A stretch of DNA of 64,000 nucleotides. Source: Candidatus Hydrogenedentota bacterium (GTDB lineage Bacteria; Hydrogenedentota; Hydrogenedentia; Hydrogenedentales; JAEUWI01). The stretch is from NCBI GenBank assembly GCA_019637335.1, contig JAHBVV010000017.1, forward strand, positions 62,001 to 126,000. The letters are read 5' to 3'. The translations under genes and the position numbers were made by a program. Shown here piece by piece: positions 50,101 through 58,711 of the stretch. Each line of letters opens with the position of its first letter. Position 1 is the stretch's first letter. The notes beneath the pieces are model-generated. The model worked only from the letters and a program-made list of their open reading frames with translations. It ran no database searches and was not told the DNA's origin.

Positions 50101-52803
50101 GGCCGCCACCGCGACATCGACGGTGTTCGGGGAGGCGCCGCTGGCCACCGCCAGGCCGAGCGCTTCGGGCGCCGGGAAGACAAAGGCCTTTGTTCGCGAC
50201 GCGACACTGCGCCCGCCCGCCTCAAAGACTTCCCCGCGGAGCGTGGCTTCGACCGGGAAACTCATATCCTTTGCGGGCTGCCAGGTGAAGGAGAAGGTCG
50301 CGTTGCCGAGGCCGTCCGTCTGGGCTTCGCCCAGTTCGCGCACGTCGCCGCTATAGGGCGCGTCGTTCGTGAAGGTGTATTCGGCCCATCCCTCGGGTTT
50401 CCAGGGCGCCTTCGCGAGGATGGCGGCCGCGCTGGCCTTCCGTTCGCGCGCCGGGCCACCCGAAAGCTGCGTCCCCGTCACCGTGACCGCGTGCTGGTCG
50501 CCGGGGAGCCAGAAGGGCGACCCCGGCTGCACCGCCACGCTGATCCGGTTGGGCACGAAGTCCTCCACGTTCACGGTTTGCGTCGCCAGGGCGGTGTCCG
50601 CCCCCGGGACCCACAGCTCCAGGCGGTAGGCGCCCGTGAGCCAGTCGCGCGCGGTTTCCACATCCGCGGTCCCGCTGCCCCAGGCCGAGAGGGTGTGCGT
50701 AAACTCGCGCACCTTGTCCTTCGGATCCACCACGCGGAGCTTCAGCGGCGCCCCCGCCAGCATGGACCCATCCGCCTGCCGCACCAGCCAGCGCACGTGC
50801 ATCGGCTCGCCGGGGCGATAGAGATTGCGATCGGCGTAGAGGAATGCGTCGTAGCCGTCCCCCGTGTATCCCGGCATGGCGTAATCGAAACCCACGGAAT
50901 CCTCGCCGCGCTCATTGAGCGCCAGGAAGGTATAGTCGTCGTCCGTCTCCACGATCACGGCGCGCGGGCGGCCCAGTTCGGGGTCCAGCCCGTCGATGCG
51001 CGCCACGCCGTCCTCGCCGGTTTGCGTTTCGCCGAGGGACTGGTGTTTCGCGGAATACAGCGTCACCTTCGCGCCGGCCAGCGGCGTCAGGTCCCAGAGA
51101 TTGTGCGCGTACACGAGGAATTGGCCGTCCTGCCAGTGCGCCAGCACGCCGATATCCGTCCAGACGACGATCTTCGTGTTGTAGTAGTCGTAGCCCGGCG
51201 AAAGCGACAAGCCGAAGATGCCCTTGAGGCCTTCCGGCATAAAGTCCGCCACCGGCAGGGTCGTGTCGACGGTTGCGCCCGGCGCGTTGGGAAACTGGAC
51301 TTCCCGCTCGTCCACCTTGCGACCGAAGTTGTAGCCGAAGGACCCCGGCGCCTTGCCCTCCTGGAAATCCTCCAGCGCGCGCGGCAGGTTCGAGGGGAAC
51401 AGTTGATACAGCGTCACCTTGGCCTTTTTCACATTGCGCGCCTGAATCGTCAGCGGGCCCGCCTGACGGCGCGGGAAGTAGTAGAAGCCCTCGTGGGTAA
51501 ATCCGATACCGCTGCGTTCCGGGGCCCGGCCCGCATTCCAGTGTATGGGTTGCGCGACGCCCATCCGGTCATCCCGGTCCACGAGGCCGGCGGCGATCGT
51601 AATCCGATAGGCTTGCTTCTCCACCCACTCCGCCACGAGATCCACGCCGCCGTAGGTACCCGGCCGTATTTCCAGGCCGTTCACCGCCGGGGTGACAGTG
51701 ACATGTCCCTTCATGTCTTCCGGGTCAACCTGGGCGTTAAAGTAGAGCGTCAGCCGGGGGGACTCGACGCCGCGCGACTCCCAGTTGTGATAGTCGATAC
51801 GGAGCGCGTCCCGCTTCAATGCGAGCGTGCCCGTAATGGCGGTCTGGGGGTAGAGCGGCGGCGCCAGGGTGAGGCCCGGCGTGTATGTGTAGCGCAGCGC
51901 CTTGTGGGCCGGCGCGGTACGCGGGAAGTGATAGACAAGTACATCCTTTTCGTCCGAGGAGGCCCGGGTCAGCGGCAGGGGATCCGTTTCACCTTCCGGG
52001 ACTACCTTAAAATGGTCGAGAAAGCGCGAGGCGTCGACCGGGTAGGACACCTTAAGCGCGATCCGGTCGGTCTCCTCGTCGACGTGCTCCCAGGTGACAT
52101 TGCTCAGCGCGAAATTACCCAGCGCGGGGAGGGTCGCTTCGAGCGCCGCCCGCGTCTGGAAGCGGCCAGTGTGATCGGTCAGGCCCGGGGACAGCGAGAC
52201 GGTGTAGGGCGCGGTTTCCAGCGCGGGAACGGACACCAGGTGAGCGGACGAGGTTGCGCGTCGCGGGCTCGTGAAGTCCACGTTTGCGCCGTTCACATCC
52301 GTCACCGTCAGGTGGTCCTGGACCTGCTCCCACGCCACGGGCGCGGAAAAGCGCAGTTGAATGGTGGCGGTTTGTGGGGTAATCGGGCCGTATGAGACAT
52401 TGTCCAGGGCGAGCGCGAAGTCCGTGAACTGCACCGGATCGGCGGGCTGTGGCGCGGGCGCGCCGTCCGTCCCCCGGAGCGCCGGCAGGAACACCGCGCG
52501 ATAGCGCCCGGGCTTCCGATTCTGATCCGCCCGCACCGCCAGCGCGACGTGGTGGGTTCCCTGCGACCATTCGCCGGGGAGCGGGGGATCGAGGCCGATC
52601 AGCGTGTCCGCCGCCTCGACGGGCGCCAGGGGCGCGTCGAAATAGAAGACAATCCGGTCCGTGAAGAGTTCGCCGGGGAGGGGATAGGTCCCCACGAGCC
52701 TCGGGCCCGCGGGCGCATCTTGCGCCCCGACCGGCGCAGTGCAGGCCACCGCGATAAGGATTGCGGGAAGCAGCGCGCGGAAAAGAGAGGGATACGGTTT
52801 CAT
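47161..52803 (-). CDS. Bacterial alpha-2-macroglobulin with intact thioester
   Basis: 1880 residues, a usual length for the large bacterial form (YfhM-like). Signal peptide (1-27); the Cys in AVACTAP is a weak lipobox, so lipidation is uncertain. MG-type beta-sandwich domains follow, then MG2/bait-type regions with GYDAFLYADRNLYRPGEPMHVRW-like sequence (near 655). The thioester Cys and Gln are C1431 and Q1434 in GCAEQ, followed by the alpha/alpha toroid. It should trap attacking proteases in the periplasm or at the surface by covalent capture. The usual partner, penicillin-binding protein 1C, is not adjacent. The gene stands alone, with large gaps on both sides. Confidence 0.95.
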   Translation of the reverse strand: MKPYPSLFRALLPAILIAVACTAPVGAQDAPAGPRLVGTYPLPGELFTDRIVFYFDAPLAPVEAADTLIGLDPPLPGEWSQGTHHVALAVRADQNRKPGRYRAVFLPALRGTDGAPAPQPADPVQFTDFALALDNVSYGPITPQTATIQLRFSAPVAWEQVQDHLTVTDVNGANVDFTSPRRATSSAHLVSVPALETAPYTVSLSPGLTDHTGRFQTRAALEATLPALGNFALSNVTWEHVDEETDRIALKVSYPVDASRFLDHFKVVPEGETDPLPLTRASSDEKDVLVYHFPRTAPAHKALRYTYTPGLTLAPPLYPQTAITGTLALKRDALRIDYHNWESRGVESPRLTLYFNAQVDPEDMKGHVTVTPAVNGLEIRPGTYGGVDLVAEWVEKQAYRITIAAGLVDRDDRMGVAQPIHWNAGRAPERSGIGFTHEGFYYFPRRQAGPLTIQARNVKKAKVTLYQLFPSNLPRALEDFQEGKAPGSFGYNFGRKVDEREVQFPNAPGATVDTTLPVADFMPEGLKGIFGLSLSPGYDYYNTKIVVWTDIGVLAHWQDGQFLVYAHNLWDLTPLAGAKVTLYSAKHQSLGETQTGEDGVARIDGLDPELGRPRAVIVETDDDYTFLALNERGEDSVGFDYAMPGYTGDGYDAFLYADRNLYRPGEPMHVRWLVRQADGSMLAGAPLKLRVVDPKDKVREFTHTLSAWGSGTADVETARDWLTGAYRLELWVPGADTALATQTVNVEDFVPNRISVAVQPGSPFWLPGDQHAVTVTGTQLSGGPARERKASAAAILAKAPWKPEGWAEYTFTNDAPYSGDVRELGEAQTDGLGNATFSFTWQPAKDMSFPVEATLRGEVFEAGGRSVASRTKAFVFPAPEALGLAVASGASPNTVDVAVAAVRPDGTPSDAGAATVTLEKKQWSYYLRRYADRNEPNWSDNFAALQTETVSLRDGKGSVTLKIPDGYGTYRVKVTREGSSQYATQSFWAYRGQAYLSDASRPSLITLTADATAYNIGDTATVRVDSPFDGVAIVVVQGTAIEKAFTVPISGGAGRFELPLEAGYHPNVWVETTVIHPVEPGAPLTHPYSSFAMLNLPVRDPSKTLQVSFPGLPEEIRPLTQLDVAVNVAGPDGAPLASEITLALVDEGIHQILQYQNPDPAAWFQRDRRPEYRRAHYYDQVAYDFTGAKIGGGELLRKRLGEDDATVDDNWIKPLALWSGAVETDASGNATIAMDIPEFAGKVRLVAVATTGTKAGSQAANVTIRRPVILQATLPRFAGPGDTFEATVLVQNKRDFPVVAALEATATAPLAMDPYSQRWELPANGEALVRIPMRAEDMTGSGTVHWRMVSTGPDGATQDEYAEDMPLKIQAPTIYQVRSEMVILEPGEQRVFQNTEFREDALLTSRITATPNPLVRVRKALDYVVGYPYGCAEQTVSRCMPLFLLGQAAARTGDGWEATYFQQFLQAGIDRLVAMQAGSGGIGYWPGAREPYTYGSIYAAHFLTLAKQDPALAVPDDAYEKLMRFLRERIPLDPAAGSGSLYNYSYACYVRALAKDTSVMEDIGSLDTIPTPTAARQWLALAMLSISGAEDQVQQYLMRCPSAPHDAREQGGTLNSAIRNDAITLMTQIALDLDQSLVHPQAERLLRYLEQRPWSTQEASFLITALAEYLKKYAGDVTQARATIAAPDGTTEQSGDFQYNSKHAGPGGAYTVTNSGPAPIYIHFATEGILRNPDVPAASNGIALARGFTGKSGAVAPDALKHGENYLVTVTITCDEDFENVVLADLLPGGLEIENPRLDGTAMAAWKLSGGVIPSFLEMRDDRLIAAFDRLARGTHRFHYAVRAVTAGAFHHPGASAECMYDVKFNGRTAGSSVTIAPPD

Positions 52804-53197
52804 GGGTCGGACAGCTCCAGGGGTAAAAGGGTCAGATACGTACCGCGACTACCATTATATGCACATGAAGCCAGCCCCGTCACCGAGAAATTTTCGATCA
52901 TGCGCCCGGCGGCGGCCCACGCTTGGACAAGGCATATAGTGCTCCTATACCGCGGGCGGGACACTCGGTTGCATGGGCGGGCGGGCGTCGAACAGCCTGT
53001 TCCGAAAACTTAAGGTTCAGCGTCACCACAACGGCCTCACACAAACCAGATTACAGCACACCCGAACAAGGAATCGGCAAAGGCTGGGAGCGCAGGCGTC
53101 CCCGCCTGCCAGGCGGCGAAGCCGCCGTCCATTTTCATCCTTAATGGGTAACGCGCCGCCCAATGAGCGGCTGTACCACGCGACCGGGAAGATCTTG
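52804..53197. other. Intergenic region with REP-like stems
   Basis: About 390 bp between the alpha-2-macroglobulin start and the degP terminator. GGGAGCGCAGGCGTCCCCGC forms a stem (GCAGGCG 53092-53098 with CGCCTGC 53103-53109), next to GGCGGC-GAA-GCCGCC (53112-53126). No coding frame is credible. Confidence 0.5.
53092..53126. repeat. Two adjacent GC hairpins (REP-like)
   Basis: Stem 1: 53092-53098 with 53103-53109, 4-base loop. Stem 2: 53112-53117 with 53121-53126, loop GAA. The surrounding wording is of the type often repeated between genes in GC-rich genomes. It is not followed by a T-run, so it is not a terminator. Confidence 0.5.
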
Positions 53198-53233
53198 AAA
53201 AAACGCGCCCCCGGGGGGGATCCCGGGGGCGCG
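53198..53233 (-). terminator. Rho-independent terminator of the DegP-like gene
   Basis: On the minus strand a perfect 12-bp stem (53233-53222 with 53215-53204), 6-base loop, then TTTTTT (53203-53198). It begins about 27 bp after the stop codon. Confidence 0.92.
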
Positions 53234-53259
53234 CAGGCTTGATGGGTATCGGGGGCGGC

Positions 53260-54771
53260 TTAACGGTTGATCTTCACCGCCACGTAGCTCGAAACGCTGT
53301 CGATGCGGACGCGAAGCAATACGCTGCGCTCGGTCTTGGCCTGCTCCAGCGCCGCATTGAATTCGTCCACATTCGCCACGGGCTTGCGGTTGACTTCCTG
53401 GATCAGCGCGCCCTCGCGCAGGTTTGCAAAGGCCGCCGGAGAGTTCGGCTTCACCTCGGTGATGATCACGCCCGCCGCGCCTTCGTACCCGAAGCGCTCC
53501 GCGAGATCCTCGTTGAGATCCTGCACCGATACGCCCAGTTCGTCGCTCTTGCCCACGCCCTTTTCCACGGGGGCGGCGCTGGCCGAGAGATCGTCCGGGA
53601 AGGCCGCCACCGTGACGGTCTTGGTGATCTTCTCGCCGTTGCGCATGATTGTGAGTTCGGCGTTTTCGCCCGGCGCGATGATGGAGACGCGGCTCTTGAA
53701 CGCGCCGGCGTCCGCGACGGGCTGTCCATTCAGCGCGACGATGACGTCGTCCCGTGCGACTCCGGCGGCGGCGGCGGGCGTATCCGGCATCACCTCGGCC
53801 ACGAGCACGCCCTGGTCGACGCCTTCCCAGAACTGGGACATTTCCGGGTCCAGATTCTGTATCCGGATGCCGACGAAGCCGCGAACCACCTTTCCGTTCT
53901 TGATCAGCTGGTCGGTCACGTACTCGACCATGTTGATCGGAATGGCGAAACCGATGCCCATGTAGCCGCCGCTGCGGCTGAGGATGGCCGTATTCAGTCC
54001 GACGACTTCGCCATCGAGGTTCAGCAGGGGGCCGCCGGAGTTACCCGGATTGATGGCCGCGTCCGTCTGGATGAAATCGGCGAGGAAGCCCGCCCGCGGC
54101 AGGTTCACCTGGCTGCGTCCGCGCGCGCTCACGATGCCGGCCGTTACGCTGTGGCTCAGCCCGAAGGGGTTGCCAATGGCGAGCACCCACTCGCCCACGC
54201 GGAGCGTGTCGGAATTCCCGAGCTTCAGCGTCGGCAGGCCCTCGGCCTCGATCTTGACGACCGCGATCTCGGTTTCGGCGTCGCTGCCTACGACCGTCGC
54301 CTCGAACTCGCGCCCATCGCTCAGCGTCACCACGATATTGTCCGCGCCATCCACCACGTGGTGGTTGGTAATGATGTGTCCGTCCGGGCTGAATATGAAG
54401 CCACTGCCCTGGCCCACCGGCACCGGCATTCCCTCGCCCTGGCCCTCGCCGCTATCGGGTGCTTCCGGCATCGGATGGCCGGGAATCCCGAAAAAGCGCT
54501 CGAAGAAATCTTCCGGAAGCCCCCGGCCCGGCGCGCCCAGGGACATTCGGTTGCTCATGCGCTTTTCGATGCGGATAAACACCACCGCCGGGGACGTCTG
54601 CTCCGTGATGTCGGCGAAGGCGTTGCCCAGATTCTTCAGGGCGGTGATGGCGCCCGCTTCATCCTGGGCCGCCGCGTGGGGGGCCATAACGAACGGCGCG
54701 AGCGCGATCGCCAGTATGGCCGCCATGCCGGTGGCGCCGGTCCGTCTCTTCCTGGGGCTGAATATGAACAT
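53260..54771 (-). CDS. DegP/DegQ-type periplasmic serine protease with two PDZ domains
   Basis: 503 residues. Signal peptide to about residue 36 (HAAAQ-DEAG). Protease domain with H138 (TNHHVV) and S244-region GNSGGP intact. The third triad position reads AETEIAVVK, with Glu168 where DegP-type enzymes have Asp (usually .TDIAV.K). PDZ domains at about 290-370 and 410-495. GAGGAGA precedes the ATG. It is typical in length, with a proline- and glycine-rich LA-type loop (95-118). The Glu might lower activity and leave mainly chaperone function, but this needs an assay. A second HtrA at 14643 keeps Asp. Confidence 0.93.
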   Translation of the reverse strand: MFIFSPRKRRTGATGMAAILAIALAPFVMAPHAAAQDEAGAITALKNLGNAFADITEQTSPAVVFIRIEKRMSNRMSLGAPGRGLPEDFFERFFGIPGHPMPEAPDSGEGQGEGMPVPVGQGSGFIFSPDGHIITNHHVVDGADNIVVTLSDGREFEATVVGSDAETEIAVVKIEAEGLPTLKLGNSDTLRVGEWVLAIGNPFGLSHSVTAGIVSARGRSQVNLPRAGFLADFIQTDAAINPGNSGGPLLNLDGEVVGLNTAILSRSGGYMGIGFAIPINMVEYVTDQLIKNGKVVRGFVGIRIQNLDPEMSQFWEGVDQGVLVAEVMPDTPAAAAGVARDDVIVALNGQPVADAGAFKSRVSIIAPGENAELTIMRNGEKITKTVTVAAFPDDLSASAAPVEKGVGKSDELGVSVQDLNEDLAERFGYEGAAGVIITEVKPNSPAAFANLREGALIQEVNRKPVANVDEFNAALEQAKTERSVLLRVRIDSVSSYVAVKINR

Positions 54772-54935
54772 GTACGTCTCCTCTTGGTGTTATGGGAGCC
54801 AGTGTGACTCCACCGGCGCATGTTGTTCGTTATAACACAGACTGCCCGATTATTGATATGCCCTCAGGACCAGCGTTGCGCCGCATGGATTCAAACCGGC
54901 AATCGCAGGCGCCGGAGCCCTCCGAGGAGACACGC

Positions 54936-55034
54936 ATGGAGTGTGCCAACTTTGGCTATGTATGCAAGTTGCTGCAATTAAACGGCTTGGGGGCGGAGTC
55001 GTATTCGCAGAACGTGGCGGGTGGACCGATATAG
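54936..55034 (+). CDS. Possible 32-residue small protein
   Basis: ATG 54936 is preceded by GAGGAG with a 6-base spacer, one of the better Shine-Dalgarno sites here. The frame has 32 codons to TAG and begins MECANFGYVCKLLQLNGLG. Two cysteines (C3 and C10) are six residues apart. No family is known to me, and the frame lies in the 295-bp gap between two minus-strand genes. The evidence is only the ribosome site and the composition, so it could be a chance frame. Confidence 0.3.
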   Translation: MECANFGYVCKLLQLNGLGAESYSQNVAGGPI

Positions 55035-55066
55035 GGTGTTCCGTACCGCAGTCTGGGAATTTCGGA

Positions 55067-56320
55067 TCAGGCGGGCTTGCCCGCCAGGCGGTAGCGGCCG
55101 CGCACCAGGTAGAACTGCACCGCCAGCCCGATCGCTATCAGGACCGGCATATACAGGAGCGGGACTCGCACGCCGTAGGCCTCGGCAATCAGCCCCACGC
55201 CCAGCGGGCCTATAAAGCTGCCCAGCCCCACGAAGAATTCGTTGATCGCGCTACGCTGGCGCCGTAGCGCGTAGCTGGCCATGCTGTAGTAGCTGCTGGA
55301 GAAGAACGCGGCTCCACTGAATGCGCCCACGACCATAAAGGCCAGGCTCATCGCGACGAGGCTCGTCGTGCTGCCGAGGACCCAGAAGGCCGCGGCCGAC
55401 CCCACCTGCAGGCCGGCCAGGTAACGGAACCGATGCTGCCAGTGGCGCGTTTTGCCCATGCAGAAGAACACGGCCGCGCTCGTGGCGGCCAGTAGGAAGG
55501 CGATGGTCGCGTAGATGCTCGCGGGGTTCTGCGTCAAAAACGTGGGGGGCGTCGCTTCCGCAAAGAGCCTAAGCTCGTTGGCCGCCACCAGGTCGTCCAC
55601 GCGCTTGGTGAAGATGAGGCGCGTCACGCCCACCAGCGCCCACGCCAGGCCATTGGCGATCCACGCGCCCATAAGAAATCGTTCACTGCGCTGCGCGTGG
55701 TCGGCCCATTCCGCTTCCGGCTCGTCCGCCAGCGTTGTGTAGTACTCTTCCTCCTGCGGCACGCCCCAGAGCAAGAGGAAACAGGCGAAGCCCATGGCCG
55801 CCAGCGCGATAAACGGCGCGTACGGGTGAAAATCGTACAGAAAGCCGCCCACGAGGGGACCCGCCGCCAGCCCCGAGCTCCAGGAGACATTGAAGCGGCC
55901 CATGAACCGCGCCCGGAGGTGCGGATCCGGGTTCGCGCCCAGCCAGCCGTGCAGGCTCGGCCATACAATCGACATGCCGACAATGGCCAGGACGCTCGCA
56001 ACGCCAAAGCCGGCGACCCCGGGCCAGAGCAGGGCGGACGCGGACGCCGCGCAATAATACAGGGCGCCCCCGGCCGCAATCCGGAGGCTGTGCCGGTTGC
56101 GATTCATCCATCGGCTGATGGTAATGCACACCATGGCGTAGAGAATGGACTGCACCGACCCAATGACGCCCGGCACGGAAACCGACGCGTCCAGGTGGTC
56201 GTACAGATAGAATGGCATGGCGGTCAGCATGACCATGAGGGCGGCGTCCAGAATGAAGGCCGCGGCGCAGATGCGGAGATTGGGCAGGTCCATCGGGCGG
56301 TGCTCGGGTAGGTAAACCAT
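55067..56320 (-). CDS. MFS transporter, 417 residues
   Basis: Twelve helices are expected. It starts MDLPNLRICAAAFILDAALMVMLTAMPFYLY, and ITISRWMNRNRHSLRIAAG is a weakly conserved motif-A loop. YYTTLADEPEAEWADHAQRSERF forms the soluble loop between halves, and FFSSSYYSMASYALRRQRSAINEFFVGLGSFIGPLGVG is in the second half. The cargo is unknown. Start ATG 56320 is used by default; ATG 56293 would trim nine residues, and neither has a strong Shine-Dalgarno. The gene is divergent from the unknown two-helix protein at 56463 and lies 295 bp upstream of the DegP-like gene. Confidence 0.85.
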   Translation of the reverse strand: MVYLPEHRPMDLPNLRICAAAFILDAALMVMLTAMPFYLYDHLDASVSVPGVIGSVQSILYAMVCITISRWMNRNRHSLRIAAGGALYYCAASASALLWPGVAGFGVASVLAIVGMSIVWPSLHGWLGANPDPHLRARFMGRFNVSWSSGLAAGPLVGGFLYDFHPYAPFIALAAMGFACFLLLWGVPQEEEYYTTLADEPEAEWADHAQRSERFLMGAWIANGLAWALVGVTRLIFTKRVDDLVAANELRLFAEATPPTFLTQNPASIYATIAFLLAATSAAVFFCMGKTRHWQHRFRYLAGLQVGSAAAFWVLGSTTSLVAMSLAFMVVGAFSGAAFFSSSYYSMASYALRRQRSAINEFFVGLGSFIGPLGVGLIAEAYGVRVPLLYMPVLIAIGLAVQFYLVRGRYRLAGKPA

Positions 56321-56462
56321 GGGGGAATCGCGGCGGAAGTATACCTGAATAATCCGTGTGAAAGGTATTCACGGGGTTGCCGAATACAATATTGTCCCTT
56401 TATCATACTTCGCGACACGCTCATCGCGCCGCCTCTGATCGGGAAATGCAAAAGGACCGCCC

Positions 56463-57302
56463 GTGAGAATAGACGAAGAACGAATCAAGGCGATTGCCGG
56501 GAATCCGGCCGTCACCGTCCCCGCCGTACTGATTGCGTGCTGGATTACCATTCTCTTCCCGCCCGCGTCGTATCTGTCCATCGTGTTTCTGATGCTGGGC
56601 GCGGTCGCGCTGTCGCAGACCGGGAAGTACGGGTGGATCGTCTTGATCGTGTTGCTGCACCCCGTGCCCGTGTTCTTCGCCACGGGCCTCGCGGCCCACG
56701 CCTCGGGCGCGCCCTATATTCTGGTCAAACGTTCGGCCGACAGTCGCTTGCCACGGCTGGATTACACGACCCGTGGCGAAGTGCTGTCCGTGAAGTCCCG
56801 TTTCCCGTGGGGCGGCTGGATCCGGCTGTACCCCCACAATATCGCCATGCAGCTTTCCACCCGCGTGTTCGGGCTGCCCGAGGGCGCGTACGACGGCCCC
56901 TGCCCCGGACGGCGCCAGATCACCGCGGAACTGGCGAGCTGCAAGGATTTTCCGCTGGAAGAACTTCTCGCGGACCGGGTTATCGCCGGCGAAAAAACGA
57001 TAGAGTTACAGCCCGGCACCGGCCAGCGCCTGATCGCGGGATTCCAGTTTACCGGATTGCCCCGGAAGTCCGACGAGTCGGAAGACAAGACCCTGGAGAC
57101 CCGGTCGGCAGCATACCTGCTCGGCAACAAGTGCCTGATTCTGCTGCTGCGCGATGTCGGCGGGTGGGATCGGCGAGAGGTTGCGGTGCTCATCGACGCG
57201 GAGAAGGGTATGCCCTTCGCGTGCCATGATTTTGGTACACCGGCGCGAAATCCGGGCTTCTCGTACTACAGAGGTTGGCCGGAAGTCACTCCGGCGGGTT
57301 GA
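56463..57302 (+). CDS. Unknown membrane protein with two N-terminal helices
   Basis: 279 residues, not recognised. GTG 56463 has AAAGGA upstream. Two adjacent hydrophobic helices (about 17-33 and 37-76, the second possibly split in two: YLSIVFLMLGAVAL and YGWIVLIVLLHPVPVFFATG) anchor a soluble domain of about 200 residues with no motifs that I can name, apart from a basic/aromatic pattern (RFPWGGWIRLYPHN) and scattered Cys. Its last 17 bases overlap the end of the convergent beta-helix gene. Nearest neighbours do not suggest a role. Confidence 0.6.
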   Translation: MRIDEERIKAIAGNPAVTVPAVLIACWITILFPPASYLSIVFLMLGAVALSQTGKYGWIVLIVLLHPVPVFFATGLAAHASGAPYILVKRSADSRLPRLDYTTRGEVLSVKSRFPWGGWIRLYPHNIAMQLSTRVFGLPEGAYDGPCPGRRQITAELASCKDFPLEELLADRVIAGEKTIELQPGTGQRLIAGFQFTGLPRKSDESEDKTLETRSAAYLLGNKCLILLLRDVGGWDRREVAVLIDAEKGMPFACHDFGTPARNPGFSYYRGWPEVTPAG

Positions 57303-58416
57303 GGTTGCCCCGCTGGTGGTCGATTATGCTGTTTTCCAGGACGTTGCCCGTGATACGAATCGGTTTTTGGGCGTCCGTCTGATCCGCCACCACGATGGTT
57401 ACGTTCTCGAAGACGTTACCGGACACCACCGCGTTGCCCGCGGTGATGTACAGCGGGAGCCGCGCGTTGCCCGCGTGGTTGTGGATGGTGTTCCCCGTGA
57501 TGGCCGTCTCCGTGCCCCGGATATCCATCGCGCGGCCCAGTTTGCCGCCTGAATCCACGCGAACCACGTTGCCGTTGATTGCGTGGTGTTTCGAGTTGGC
57601 CCAGGACCGGAAGCCGATGTCGATATCCCCTTCCGGGGCCACGTGCAGCACGTTGTCCGACATGATGATATGGTTGCCCCGGTCCGATCCGAAGGCCACG
57701 TGGGTGCGTCCCGTGATTTCCGCGTAATTTCCGCGAATGATGCCCGGGCCCGTGAGGATTTCCACAACGTCCGAGTTCGCATTGCTCAGGAAGTTGTCCA
57801 CCACGTGCATGTTGGGGCCTTCCAGCATGATCCCCAATCGCCGCGCGTTGATTACATGGCAGTTTCGGATGGTGATGTCGTGCGTGTCCGCGCCGCCTGG
57901 CCCGCCGGGATAGGTCCGGAAGGCCTTGATCCCGCAGAACTCGAAGCGCCCGTGGGACACGTTCGGGTCGCCCTCCCCCAGCGGGTTTTCATCGCGGTTC
58001 GCGTCGACGAGCAGATCGCGAATCGTGATATGGCCCACGCCGTCGCCGATGATCCGGATGACATTCGTCTCCTGGGCCGGCGCCTGGACCAGCTTCGTCG
58101 CCGCGCCGCGCCCCGCCAGGGTCACGTGGCTCCGCTCGATCAGCACGCCGCCCAGTTTGCCCTCGACGCGGCGGATATCAAACGTGCCCTCGGTCAGCTG
58201 GACGACGCCGCCCGCTTCCGGCAGCGCCGCGATCGCCGCGTTAATCTCCTCCTGGTCGCCCTCGCCATCGCAGACGAAGTCCGCGGCGGCTTTGGAGGAT
58301 TCCGCGGCGTTGTGGGCGGCGACGAGGAACGTGGCGCCGGCGTGGGACTCCGCAAAGCCGGGCAGGGTGGCGAGGCAAGAGATGGACAGGGCGAGAAAAG
58401 CTGTTGTTATCCGCAT
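57286..58416 (-). CDS. Exported right-handed parallel beta-helix protein
   Basis: 376 residues. Signal peptide to about residue 22 (LPGFA-ESHAG). A pectate-lyase-superfamily start (DFVCDGEGDQEEINAAIAALPEAGGVVQL) leads into beta-helix rungs with HITIRDLLVDANRD, ITIRNCHVINARRLGI and ITGNTIHNHAGNARLPLYIT, typical of NosD/PbH1 repeats. Such proteins bind or cleave acidic polysaccharides. No lyase or hydrolase catalytic residues can be assigned. AGGAA precedes the ATG, and the gene is isolated between the unknown membrane gene and the glycosidase pair. Confidence 0.88.
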   Translation of the reverse strand: MRITTAFLALSISCLATLPGFAESHAGATFLVAAHNAAESSKAAADFVCDGEGDQEEINAAIAALPEAGGVVQLTEGTFDIRRVEGKLGGVLIERSHVTLAGRGAATKLVQAPAQETNVIRIIGDGVGHITIRDLLVDANRDENPLGEGDPNVSHGRFEFCGIKAFRTYPGGPGGADTHDITIRNCHVINARRLGIMLEGPNMHVVDNFLSNANSDVVEILTGPGIIRGNYAEITGRTHVAFGSDRGNHIIMSDNVLHVAPEGDIDIGFRSWANSKHHAINGNVVRVDSGGKLGRAMDIRGTETAITGNTIHNHAGNARLPLYITAGNAVVSGNVFENVTIVVADQTDAQKPIRITGNVLENSIIDHQRGNLNPPE

Positions 58417-58536
58417 TTGGCATTTCCTATTTGGGGCTTGGCGGCTTTAAGAAGTAGAACCACTCGACGTGCTTGAAGCGACATCGCTATCGAGCCTCGA
58501 TGAGTTTAGGGCAACCTTTGGTCAAAACACGTTTTT

Positions 58537-58677
58537 TGACCACGGATGACACGGATAACACGGATAATGCGGAACGGAATTACTGCAGGGGACAACGTAC
58601 GAATCCGGCGCATCATGATACTGATTGGTGACTGTTGAGGCATATTCTGGGTCAAACATCCGTGTTATCCGTGGTCA
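58537..58677. repeat. Inverted-repeat element with 20-bp arms
   Basis: TGACCACGGATGACACGGAT (58537-58556) and its reverse complement with one mismatch (58658-58677) flank about 100 bp of AT-richer DNA. The arms consist of CACGGATNA units. No flanking duplication is visible. It sits in the 295-bp gap upstream of the beta-helix gene and just past the 3' end of the GHL10 gene. Confidence 0.65.
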
Positions 58678-58711
58678 GAAATAGAATTGCCTGATTCTCC
58701 ATGGGGATCGC

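Noticed and set aside
49861-52395. Long plus-strand frame of 844 codons opposite the alpha-2-macroglobulin gene
   Set aside because: It lies fully antisense to a gene with clear domains, has a biased Arg/Gly/His composition and no family motifs. High G+C makes long antisense frames common.
58537-58677. CRISPR array
   Set aside because: The CACGGATNA units are adjacent and arranged in two inverted arms, with no regular spacers and no cas genes.
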